A stretch of DNA of 8,217 nucleotides from JBCDAP01 sp038747915. Its GTDB lineage: Bacteria; Planctomycetota; Phycisphaerae; Phycisphaerales; UBA1924. Below, one piece after another: positions 1 through 6,175 of the stretch (position 1 is its first letter; the number at the start of each line of letters is the position of its first letter). Position numbers and translations under genes: made by a program. The notes beneath the pieces were generated by a model. That model was not told the DNA's origin, ran no database searches, and saw only the letters and a program-made list of their open reading frames with translations. Where the stretch lies: assembly GCA_038747915.1 (NCBI GenBank), contig JBCDJJ010000115.1, forward strand, positions 1 through 8,217, given 5' to 3'.

Positions 1-765
1 CTTGGCGGACTCCTCCGTGGACTTTTTATCCCGAGCGTGCCGCAGAGTGAAGGCAGCGGGTTCACGTGGACGATTGCGCTCATGGGCGGTGTCGGTGGAA
101 CGCTCACGATCGTGTGCTACGGGTACTGGATGCGCGAGTCTGGGCGTGAGTCCGCCGAGCAACTGCGAACCATCCGTTGGGACATCGCGCTGGGGTATGC
201 CGTGACAGCGCTGTTTGGTGTCGCAATGCTCGTCGTCGCGGCGCCGCTCGGGACCGAGGGACACGGCAGCACACTGATACTCAACCTCGCGACCAGCATC
301 GGTGACGAGGCGTCCATCCGCTTCGGGGAGAAAGCCGGAGCGGCCGCTCGCCTCGTGTTTCTAGTCGGAGTCATGGGGGCGTTCTTCTCAAGTCTGCTCG
401 GTGTGTGGCAATGCGTGCCCCTGATTTTCTGCGATTGGCTCCGCACGTCCCCGAAGCGTGCCGTAAACGCGACACCACGCCCACCGCTCAGCGTGCGAGG
501 GCCGGCCTATCGCGGATACCTCCTCGTGCTCGCGTTGATACCGATCGTGTCGCTCTGGGCTGATTTCCGCGATGTCCAGAGGGTCTACGCGGTCGTCGGT
601 GCCATGTTCGTTCCCGCACTTGGTCTCGCGTTGTTGTTCTTAAACAACCGTCCATGCATGGGTACACACCTGCGTAATCGCTGGGGTGCGAACGCACTGC
701 TCGCGATCAGCACGCTCGTCGTGCTTGCCCTGGCAGCAGGCGAAATCGTGCGCCGTCTCGTCTAG
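1..765 (+). CDS. Nramp-family divalent metal transporter, C-terminal part (5' truncated by window edge)
   Basis: This is an inner-membrane proton-coupled metal transporter of the Nramp family. Its 5' end lies outside the window: the frame is open from base 1 and reads LGGLLRGLFIPSVPQSEGSG, so the GTG at 37 is an internal valine and not the start. About 254 residues are visible. Roughly six hydrophobic segments can be seen, including IALMGGVGGTLTIVCYGYW, ALGYAVTALFGVAMLVVAA, a long one ending LLGVWQCVPLIFCDW, and three more toward the C-terminus (GYLLVLALIPIVSLW, YAVVGAMFVPALGLALLFL, ALLAISTLVVLALAAGEIV). The segment that should correspond to Nramp TM6 lacks the metal-binding MPH-type motif and has GGVGGT instead, so substrate may differ from classical Mn/Fe. 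It ends at TAG 763-765 and is followed by its own terminator, so it is not co-transcribed with the CRISPR genes. The family call is from recall of the sequence style and topology; the exact metal is unknown. Confidence 0.75.
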   Translation, partial: LGGLLRGLFIPSVPQSEGSGFTWTIALMGGVGGTLTIVCYGYWMRESGRESAEQLRTIRWDIALGYAVTALFGVAMLVVAAPLGTEGHGSTLILNLATSIGDEASIRFGEKAGAAARLVFLVGVMGAFFSSLLGVWQCVPLIFCDWLRTSPKRAVNATPRPPLSVRGPAYRGYLLVLALIPIVSLWADFRDVQRVYAVVGAMFVPALGLALLFLNNRPCMGTHLRNRWGANALLAISTLVVLALAAGEIVRRLV

Positions 766-871
766 CAGCGTCGGATGACTTGTGGCCCGAGCGGTTGGGC
801 GCGGAGCAATCGACGATCTATCGAACAGGCAGCAGAGGTCGATCAGGGAAACAATAAATAGTCTCATGATG

Positions 872-893
872 CGCCGCCTTCGGGCGGCGTTTT
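872..893 (+). terminator. Rho-independent terminator after the transporter gene
   Basis: A perfect 7-bp GC stem, CGCCGCC (872-878) with GGCGGCG (883-889), encloses a TTCG tetraloop and is followed directly by TTTT (890-893). It lies 106 bp after the transporter stop codon. There is no matching A-run on the left arm, so it works as a terminator on the + strand only. Confidence 0.85.
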
Positions 894-1279
894 CAGTTGG
901 TCAGAATGGCCTGACTCTATGAGTCTGAGCGGGGGGCAGTCGAGGATATGTCCAATAGTCTCCGGTGAGCGTTCGGCCGCACGTTTCAGTCCCGACACAC
1001 CGGCTTATTCGATGAGGTGATCCGAGGCGATTCCCTGCGATCGGCCGGTCTGTTTGATCTCTGCTGGTGGTCCAGGGGCTTGTGAACCTCGGTCCTGGGC
1101 GATGAAGGGCTTTCTTCGAGACCGCGGGCATCGATGGCGCGTTGTGCGCGGGAGGCCGAACCCGAAGCAGGCCCAGCTCACACCCACGGGCCGCACCACC
1201 CGACAACCAGACCATGCGCGAGCTTCGGTGCTGTTCCACAGCACACGGCCACACGGCGCGGCGCCGATGGCCGTATTAA
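894..1279. other. No recognisable gene between terminator and nuclease pseudogene
   Basis: About 390 bases without a frame I recognise. Short open frames exist on both strands, but they have no Shine-Dalgarno, no known motif and the low-complexity Arg/Pro/Ala composition typical of chance frames in GC-rich DNA. Given the decayed gene that follows, this is most simply old non-coding or degraded DNA. I see no tRNA, insertion-sequence end or array here. Confidence 0.5.
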
Positions 1280-1850
1280 CCCGTCGAACGCACCGACTTC
1301 GCCGTCTACGGCATCAAGGAACGCTAGTACCTCCAACGGATGCTTCGCGAGCGGATCGACGCAGTGGCCCCGGGCTGATGGTGCTCGCCGAGGAGTTCGG
1401 CGACAGGGAGGGCAGCCGCCACCGCCTCGACCTACTGCGCCTCGACGTGGTCGTCGTCGAGCTCAAACACACCCAAAACGGCGGGCACATAGACCCGAAG
1501 GCGGTCCGATACGCCGCGATGGTTTCGACGAAGAACGTCGCGCGGGCCGCCGCGGTGCACGAGTGGTGCCTGCGCGCAATCGGGTCCGACCGGGACGTCG
1601 AGCGCTCGATCGTCGACTTTCTCGGGTGGGATGTGCCCGACGAGCAATCCCTCGCGAGCGCCATGCAGATCGTGCTGGTCTCAGCCGACTTCTTGACCGA
1701 GATCACGACCACGTGCTTGCCCACGTCAACGACCGTGGGTTCGTCGGCACGGGCCAGGTTATCGAACCCGCCGTCTGTCGGGACGTGTTCGTGCCCGACG
1801 GCGGATTGCGCCAGCTCTCGCAGATCCTTGACGAGGACCACGGCGCGAAC
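1280..1850 (+). pseudogene. Decayed PD-(D/E)XK-like nuclease (DUF91/NucS-like) gene with stop and frameshifts
   Basis: Pieces of one protein family are spread over three frames. From 1280, frame 2 reads PVERTDFAVYGIKER, then an in-frame TAG at 1325-1327, then YLQRMLRERIDAVAPG up to TGA at 1376. The match continues in frame 1 as GLMVLAEEFGD, HRLDLLRLDVVVVELK, GGHIDPKAVRYAAMVSTK, IVDFLGWDVPDEQ and VLVSADFLTEITTT. It changes frame again near 1710 to HVLAHVNDRGFVGTGQVIEP in frame 3. Intact relatives known to me have an (R)IDLLALD...L-VVIELKRTEDGGH-ELQA-RYAAMVS core with a PD-(D/E)XK nuclease signature; here the loop before VVVVELK is shortened. The last piece resembles a GYVGVGEV-type EVE-like C-terminal domain, which suggests an internal deletion as well. 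The stop plus at least two frame changes make a functional product very unlikely. Family assignment is from memory of the conserved motifs. Confidence 0.65.
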
Positions 1851-2490
1851 GCGCCGCGCACGACGAGGACTCCGCGCTATGCGCGCATGCGATGGCCGAG
1901 GACGGTCGATCCGGAATCAGCGGTTCCGGGTCCGGCCGCGCGGCATGCGCTCTGCCGGCTGCGCGCCGCTGCCGCGATGGCACGGGTCATGTATGCGCTC
2001 GGCGTGGATGTCACATGTCCGATGAGATCGAGTAGCGCGAGGGTGGCGATGAATCTTCGTGAGCGGTGCTGGCCCGTGATCCGATGTGTGCTAGCCATCT
2101 CGGATGGGTATCGGCTCCGACGATGGGGATCGCTGAGAGCCATCGCGTCCACGTCTGAACCGCCGAGCAGCCAGACGAAGACTCATGACCTCGGTGACGC
2201 GACACGTCACCGCTGTGATCAAGGGCGCGTGCATGACCTAAGCTGAGGCGGCACGTGTTGCCCGTGCGGCTTCGGTAACATATTCGAGTCGGAGCAGGGC
2301 TCGGCTGTGTAAGAACTAAATCCTTGGCAAGTAGGAAGCTGTCGTCTGTTGATGCAAATGCGATGCACTATGCGCACATTTAAAATCCCAGCGATGGGGA
2401 TTGCATGGAGCGTGCGGCTCAGGAGGTGTGATCCTCGATGATGCACACATCCTGCTGTCTTTGTCCGCTTATTGTACAGTGTTCACACAC
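1851..2490. other. Gene-poor stretch between pseudogene and cas3 leader
   Basis: No intact gene is supported here. The bases up to about 2040 are open in more than one frame and may be a further remnant of the decayed region; frame 3 reads HALCRLRAAAAMARVMYALGVDV, which I cannot assign. The perfect inverted repeat at 2192-2212 is the clearest structure. From about 2270 the composition becomes visibly less GC-rich. A TAAAAT hexamer at 2381-2386 could be a -10 box for cas3, but I see no good -35 at the right distance, so no promoter is called. Confidence 0.45.
2192..2212. repeat. Perfect 8-bp inverted repeat with 5-bp spacer
   Basis: CGGTGACG (2192-2199) and CGTCACCG (2205-2212) are exact reverse complements around CGACA. 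No T-run follows on either strand, so it is not a standard intrinsic terminator. It could be a protein-binding operator upstream of the cas genes or a hairpin left from decayed DNA. No coding gene occupies the site. Confidence 0.5.
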
Positions 2491-2703
2491 ATGGCTGAGT
2501 TTCACCAGCTGTTGAAATCTGGTTCAATCGAATTCAGAAGTAAGGCCTGCAAGATGCTTCGTAGTGCGGCTGGCGTGACCATTCAGCCACGCGTGATGAA
2601 GACGCTCATCCTGCCTAGTGTTCGTTTAACCAAGTGTAGCGAGATTGATGCTTGCGCAGGATGTGGTATGCACATAGTGCCGAAGGTGTCGAGCCGGAGG
2701 TGA
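2491..2703 (+). CDS. Possible small ORF overlapping the start of cas3 (70 aa, doubtful)
   Basis: An ATG frame begins MAEFHQLLKSGSIEFRSK and ends in a TGA 43 bases inside cas3, in a different frame from it. It contains a CAGCGM stretch with two cysteines and a basic C-terminus. No Shine-Dalgarno precedes the ATG (the sequence is GTGTTCACACAC), and I recognise no family. Its place in the otherwise empty cas3 leader is the only argument for it. It is most likely non-coding leader that happens to be open. Confidence 0.15.
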   Translation: MAEFHQLLKSGSIEFRSKACKMLRSAAGVTIQPRVMKTLILPSVRLTKCSEIDACAGCGMHIVPKVSSRR

Positions 2704-4949
2704 GCTGGGAGCCGCTGGCGGTTCACCTTCGATGGGTCGCGCAAGGCGAAGCCGGCGTCTGTCCTGGAGCCGCGTTGCTCGCGCGCTCCTTTGCATCGTG
2801 CGATTGGGCCGAGCTCGCCGGGTGGTGGCACGACCTGGGCAAGTACACCGACGAGTTCCAGGAGCGGTTACGTCTTGCGAACGGCCTTCCCGCCGAGGAC
2901 CCGTCGATCGAGCAGTCCTCAAAGGTCGACCACTCGACCTTCGGCGCCAAACTTGCTGTCGAACATGGCTCGCTTGGGTGGCTGCTCGCGTACGCGATCG
3001 CCGGACATCACGGCGGGATGCCGGATAGTGAGTGCCTCAGACACCGACTTCTGAAGCCGATTCCCAGGGCCCATCCGCCCGATGAGCTGACAGCTCGAAC
3101 GCTGCCGCACCATCTGCCGATCCGTACGAGCTCGAACCGCGCTTGGAATGGCTTGTCGTTCGGCATGTTCACCCGCTTTGTCTTCTCGGCCCTTGTCGAT
3201 GCCGACTTTCTCGCCACCGAGGCGTTCATGAACGCCTCGCGCCACGCCGAGCGCATCTCGGCGTCGCCGCCGGCGCTGTCCGAGCTCGGGCCGCACCTCG
3301 ATCGGCACCTCGACGGGGTGACCAAGAACGCCACCGGCAACTCGGTGAATGCCGCAAGAGCGGCGGTGCTCGCCGACTGCCGCGCCGCAGCGGGGCACCC
3401 GCCCGGGCTGTTCACGCTCACGGTGCCGACGGGCGGCGGGAAGACCCTCTCGTCGCTCGCGTTCGCGCTCGACCATGCTCGCCGGCACGGACTCAGGAGA
3501 GTGATCTACGCGATCCCGTACACCAGCATCATCGAGCAGAATGCCGAGGTCTTCAGGAACGCGCTGGCCGGGGCCGGGCCGAACGCGGTGCTCGAGCACC
3601 ACACCAACTTCGACCCGACCGATGAACGCGAGAACCGGTGGTCGCGGCTCGCGAGCGAGAACTGGGACGCGCCGCTGGTCGTCACCACGAATGTGCAGCT
3701 CCTCGAGTCGCTGCACCACAACAAGCCGTCGCGCTGCCGCAAGGTGCACAACATCGCCAAGAGCGTCATCATCCTGGATGAGGCCCAACAGCTCCGGGTC
3801 GAACTGCTCGAGCCAACACTCGCAGCACTCGACGAGCTCGTACGCAACTACGGGTGTACCGTCGTGCTGTGCACCGCGACGCAGCCGGCGATCGTGCACC
3901 GAAACGATTTCCCGATCGGCCTCGCCGACCCGACCGAGATCGTCTCCAACGTACCGCGCCTGTTCGCATCACTGCGTCGAACCCGCGTCGAGCCGGTCCG
4001 CACCATCGAGCCGGAGCACCTCGCGAGCGAACTGTCAGCCCACGAGCGGATGCTGTGCATCGTGAACACCAAGGCGCGCGCACGGCGTGTGTACGAGGAG
4101 CTAGACGCGCTCGGCGCCGAGTCGCAGCACACACCCAGCGCCGAACCGTCGTGCGTCCACCTCTCCACGAACATGTGCGCCGCCCATCGAACCGAGGTGC
4201 TCGATGACGTGCGCACGCGTATCAAAGAAAAGCGCCCGTGCCGCCTGATCAGCACAAGCCTGATCGAAGCGGGGGTGGACATCAGTTTCCCGATCGTCTT
4301 CCGCGAGCTCGCGGGGCTCGATTCGATCGCCCAGGCCGCGGGACGGTGCAACCGCGAGGGTGAGTCGCGGGAGCCGGGCCGCGTCGTCGTGTTCGACACC
4401 CTCGACACCCTCGACAAGCCCTACCCGCAGATCCACGCGCAGGTCCAGGCGACTCGAACCGTGGTGCGTGCGCACCAGGACGACCCGCTCGCGCCCGAGG
4501 CGATCGAGGCCTACTTCCGCGAGCTCTACTGGAAGCACACCGGGCGATGGGACCGTGGGCATCGCGAGCAGTCCGTCATGAAGTGTTACAAGGTCAATCG
4601 CGCAGATGCCTCGCACCCGTTCGTGTTCAAGTTCGAGTCCGCCGCGCGCGCCTACCGCCTGATCGACGACGACCAGACACCGGTGGTGGTGCCTTGGAAA
4701 GAAGAAGGCCGAGCGCTCGTCGACCGCCTCCGCGACCCGTCGCGCCCCGTCGACCGCGACACCCGCCGCCGGGCGCACCGATTCACGGTCGGCGTGCGCG
4801 AGATCGACGATCTCATCACCCGCCTCATCGTCGCACCCGCCGGCGAGCACGCACCGGGCATGTTCGTGTTGATCGAGCCGCAGGCGTACGACGACCGCCT
4901 GGGGCTGATGATCGAGGCAGAATACGACCCCGGCCACTACATCGCTTGA
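2661..4949 (+). CDS. cas3: Cas3, type I-C HD nuclease and SF2 helicase
   Basis: Cas3 is the effector recruited by Cascade after target recognition; it unwinds the DNA and degrades the displaced strand. I place the start at ATG 2661 (762 aa) because relatives begin M-YAHS; a TTG three codons upstream is in frame but gives a non-family extension. HD-nuclease residues come first: YAHS with H5, WWHDLGK with H57-D58, VDHS with H91, IAGHHGG with H116-H117, and the domain's closing SALVDADFLATE at 176-187. The helicase follows: Walker A TVPTGGGKT at 254-262, DEAQ at 373-376, TATQ at 405-408, STSLIEAGVDISFP, and motif VI QAAGRCNR at 558-565. All key residues appear present and the length fits the family. 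The Shine-Dalgarno is weak. No gene follows for 279 bp, and the next genes appear to have their own promoter, so cas3 may be a separate transcription unit. Confidence 0.97.
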   Translation: MWYAHSAEGVEPEVSWEPLAVHLRWVAQGEAGVCPGAALLARSFASCDWAELAGWWHDLGKYTDEFQERLRLANGLPAEDPSIEQSSKVDHSTFGAKLAVEHGSLGWLLAYAIAGHHGGMPDSECLRHRLLKPIPRAHPPDELTARTLPHHLPIRTSSNRAWNGLSFGMFTRFVFSALVDADFLATEAFMNASRHAERISASPPALSELGPHLDRHLDGVTKNATGNSVNAARAAVLADCRAAAGHPPGLFTLTVPTGGGKTLSSLAFALDHARRHGLRRVIYAIPYTSIIEQNAEVFRNALAGAGPNAVLEHHTNFDPTDERENRWSRLASENWDAPLVVTTNVQLLESLHHNKPSRCRKVHNIAKSVIILDEAQQLRVELLEPTLAALDELVRNYGCTVVLCTATQPAIVHRNDFPIGLADPTEIVSNVPRLFASLRRTRVEPVRTIEPEHLASELSAHERMLCIVNTKARARRVYEELDALGAESQHTPSAEPSCVHLSTNMCAAHRTEVLDDVRTRIKEKRPCRLISTSLIEAGVDISFPIVFRELAGLDSIAQAAGRCNREGESREPGRVVVFDTLDTLDKPYPQIHAQVQATRTVVRAHQDDPLAPEAIEAYFRELYWKHTGRWDRGHREQSVMKCYKVNRADASHPFVFKFESAARAYRLIDDDQTPVVVPWKEEGRALVDRLRDPSRPVDRDTRRRAHRFTVGVREIDDLITRLIVAPAGEHAPGMFVLIEPQAYDDRLGLMIEAEYDPGHYIA

Positions 4950-5046
4950 GCGATGGGCGCATTCAAAGGGCTCACCGGGCATGACCCCGGCAAGCCGCGT
5001 GCGGCGCATCCATGCAGCGCACACATGTGCATGCACCCGCTACGTA

Positions 5047-5077
5047 GCTTCAATCCACGCCTCTGTGAGGAGGCGAC
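5047..5077 (-). CRISPR. Solitary type I-C-like CRISPR repeat between cas3 and cas5c
   Basis: Read on the - strand this 31-nt element begins GTCGCCTCCTC and ends GCGTGGATTGAAGC. That is the layout of type I-C repeats: GTCGC at the 5' end, a short GC stem, and a GTGGATTGAAAC-like 3' end, here with one change (G for A). The stem is 5 bp, GCCTC (5059-5063) with GAGGC (5070-5074) around a 6-nt loop. No intact second copy lies at array spacing on either side; only the degraded copy at 5120-5140 does. It sits in the intergenic control region, not after cas2 where the array normally is. It may be the end of an old array or a functional mini-array. Confidence 0.75.
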
Positions 5078-5119
5078 GGCAATCAATAAACCGATTCCTG
5101 ACGCAAGAACCGTGCAGTG

Positions 5120-5140
5120 GCCTCTGTGCAGGGGCTTGAC
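5120..5140 (-). repeat. Degenerate partner of the solitary CRISPR repeat
   Basis: Compared on the + strand with 5059-5077, this segment shares GCCTCTGTG exactly. It then matches with three substitutions and a 2-nt insertion to the common end GAC, giving 16 of 19 positions. The part equivalent to the repeat's GTGGATTGAAGC end is lost. The 42 nt between the two elements (5078-5119) is within the range of a spacer plus decayed repeat end. The last five bases (TTGAC) are also part of the -35 box of the downstream promoter. Confidence 0.45.
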
Positions 5141-5163
5141 ACATCATTTCTTGATTCTATGTT
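5136..5163 (+). promoter_or_regulatory. Sigma70-type promoter for the small gene-cas5c-cas8c-cas7c operon
   Basis: A perfect -35 TTGACA (5136-5141) is followed after 16 bp by TATGTT (5158-5163), which matches 4 of 6 positions of the -10 consensus. Transcription would start near 5170, about 60 nt before the small gene at 5229. This gives the cas5c-cas8c-cas7c group its own promoter, apart from cas3. Confidence 0.6.
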
Positions 5164-5200
5164 GCAGGGTATGACATGTGTGCTAAAGGCATCATCGTCC

Positions 5201-5229
5201 AGTATACCACCCTGCTTGGAGACTTCCAA
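5201..5229 (-). promoter_or_regulatory. Opposing promoter-like pair facing the cas promoter and the repeats
   Basis: On the - strand TTGGAA (5229-5224, 4 of 6 to consensus) is followed after exactly 17 bp by TATACT (5206-5201, 5 of 6). A transcript starting near 5194 would run leftward, antisense across the + strand cas promoter, then through the degenerate repeat and the good repeat in the crRNA-sense orientation. This is predicted from consensus alone. Confidence 0.4.
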
Positions 5230-5435
5230 TGATGAACAGCCGGCTTCTTGACATCGCCATCCGCATCGCAGAGCACAGCCCCATCTCAATCGACAGGCTG
5301 CCGTACACGCCAACCTTTGACATGCTGGCGGTTGAATTCAGGCGCCTGTATACTAAACCCCTAACCGATTCGGAGATCTGGCTCGCCCTGTTGAGCGCCA
5401 GGAAGCGCGGCATGGTGTCCCGAAAGGGTCGGTAA
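5229..5435 (+). CDS. Small basic protein of unknown function within the cas operon (68 aa)
   Basis: The gene starts at ATG 5229, seven bases after a GGAG Shine-Dalgarno (5218-5221); the next codon is also ATG, so 67 aa is possible. The product contains SIDRLPYTPTFDMLAVEFRR in the middle and ends LTDSEIWLALLSARKRGMVS followed by RKGR. The C-terminal half looks like an amphipathic helix, a turn and a basic tail, which could bind nucleic acid, but I cannot name a family. No signal peptide or membrane segment is seen. Only 14 bases separate its stop from cas5c, and it shares the predicted promoter, so it should be co-transcribed with the effector genes. Its codons look less GC-rich than those of cas5c, suggesting a different origin. 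A regulator or accessory subunit are both possible; neither is shown. Confidence 0.7.
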   Translation: MMNSRLLDIAIRIAEHSPISIDRLPYTPTFDMLAVEFRRLYTKPLTDSEIWLALLSARKRGMVSRKGR

Positions 5436-5449
5436 AGGGAGAACTTCCG

Positions 5450-6175
5450 ATGGCACACGGCGTTCGCCTCCGCGTGTGGGGACCCACGGCGTGCTTCACT
5501 CGGCCCGAGATGAAGGTCGAGCAGGTGTCCTACGACGTGATGACCCCGTCGGCAGCCCGCGGCATCCTCGAAGCTGTCTACTGGAAGAAAGAGATCCGGT
5601 GGGTCGTCACCGCCATCCACGTGCTGGCCCCGCCGCGGTTCATCAGCGTGCGGCGCAACGGCGTGGCGTCGAAGGTGGCGGTCAAGGGCGCCACGGGTGT
5701 CAACGCCGCGATGAAGGCGGGCTCGGGGCGGCTCGCGCTCTACGCCGATGAGGACCGTCAGCAGTTCGCCTCCCAGATCCTCCGCGATGTGCACTACCTC
5801 ATCGACGCTCGGTTCGAGATCCTCAGCGGTATCGACGATGCGGGCAAGCACCTCGGCATGTTCGAGCGGCGTGCGCGCGCCGGCCAGTGCTTCCACCGCC
5901 CGTACTTCGGGTGCCGCGAGCACGAGTGCTGGTTCGCATGGTCACCCCCAGGCGAGCCGGTGCCGGGGCCGGACGACCCGATGCCCGAGGGCTGGACGAC
6001 CGAGCCATTCGAGCACATCGCCGAGCTCGACCGCCGCTCGCTCGCGGGCGAGCGCGACCTTGGCTTCATGCTGCTGGACATCGACCACGCGCACGGCCGC
6101 ACGCCGCACTTCTTCAACGCGGTGATGCGCGACGGCTCGATCACCGGCATCGACCGAGCGAGGACCGTCGCGTGA
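5450..6175 (+). CDS. cas5: Cas5c (Cas5d), type I-C crRNA-processing Cascade subunit
   Basis: In type I-C, which lacks Cas6, Cas5 cuts the pre-crRNA at the repeat stem and stays on the 5' handle in Cascade. The 241-aa product has the expected length and the family's opening VRLRVWGPTACFTRPEMKVE followed by SYDVMTPSAARGILEAVYWK and EIRW. Tyr44 in AVYWK lies where the catalytic tyrosine of characterised Cas5d proteins is expected. The conserved DRQQ...LRDVHYLIDARF stretch is at about 102-122; the usual Arg after QQ is Phe here. The partner Lys/His of the described catalytic triad I cannot place with certainty; R112 and H115 are nearby candidates. The start ATG is eight bases after AAGGGAG (5435-5441), which overlaps the stop of the preceding small gene. 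Its end overlaps cas8c by four bases (GTGA). Confidence 0.95.
   Translation: MAHGVRLRVWGPTACFTRPEMKVEQVSYDVMTPSAARGILEAVYWKKEIRWVVTAIHVLAPPRFISVRRNGVASKVAVKGATGVNAAMKAGSGRLALYADEDRQQFASQILRDVHYLIDARFEILSGIDDAGKHLGMFERRARAGQCFHRPYFGCREHECWFAWSPPGEPVPGPDDPMPEGWTTEPFEHIAELDRRSLAGERDLGFMLLDIDHAHGRTPHFFNAVMRDGSITGIDRARTVA

Noticed and set aside
781..830. GTGGCCCGAGCGGTTGGGCG, reminiscent of the D-arm of a serine/leucine tRNA
   Set aside because: No acceptor stem, anticodon arm or T-arm (GGTTCGAATCC-like) follows at the required distances.
2521..2535. GGTTCAATCG upstream of cas3 as another CRISPR repeat end
   Set aside because: Only TTCAATC is shared; the stem and GTCGC end of the repeat are missing.
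2558..2575. TTC-GTAGTGCGGC before cas3 as target of the sequence following the good repeat
   Set aside because: A PAM-like TTC is present, but the seed does not align in register and matches only GTAG with a shift.
2919..3899. 326-aa - strand frame opposite cas3 (and a similar one at 4101-5036)
   Set aside because: Mirror frames of the cas3 coding sequence with Arg/Val/Glu-rich composition and no domain.
4975..4990. CCGGG-N6-CCCGG stem-loop shortly after the cas3 stop as a terminator
   Set aside because: The stem is only 5 bp and no T-run follows on the + strand; on the - strand there is only a short CCCTTT some bases away.
4953..5174. 73-aa open frame over the cas3-small gene gap
   Set aside because: Its centre reads RSFNPRLCEEAT, the usual false translation of a type I-C CRISPR repeat, and it has no ribosome site.
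5363..5371. AACCGATTC in the small gene, also present in the putative spacer at 5089-5100, as a crRNA target
   Set aside because: Only nine bases match, they lie in the middle of the spacer, and neither the seed nor a TTC PAM fits.
5887..6171. Upstream extension of the cas8c frame inside cas5c
   Set aside because: The translation is Arg/Pro-rich shadow of cas5c; the family N-terminus begins at GTG 6172 with its own AGGA site.
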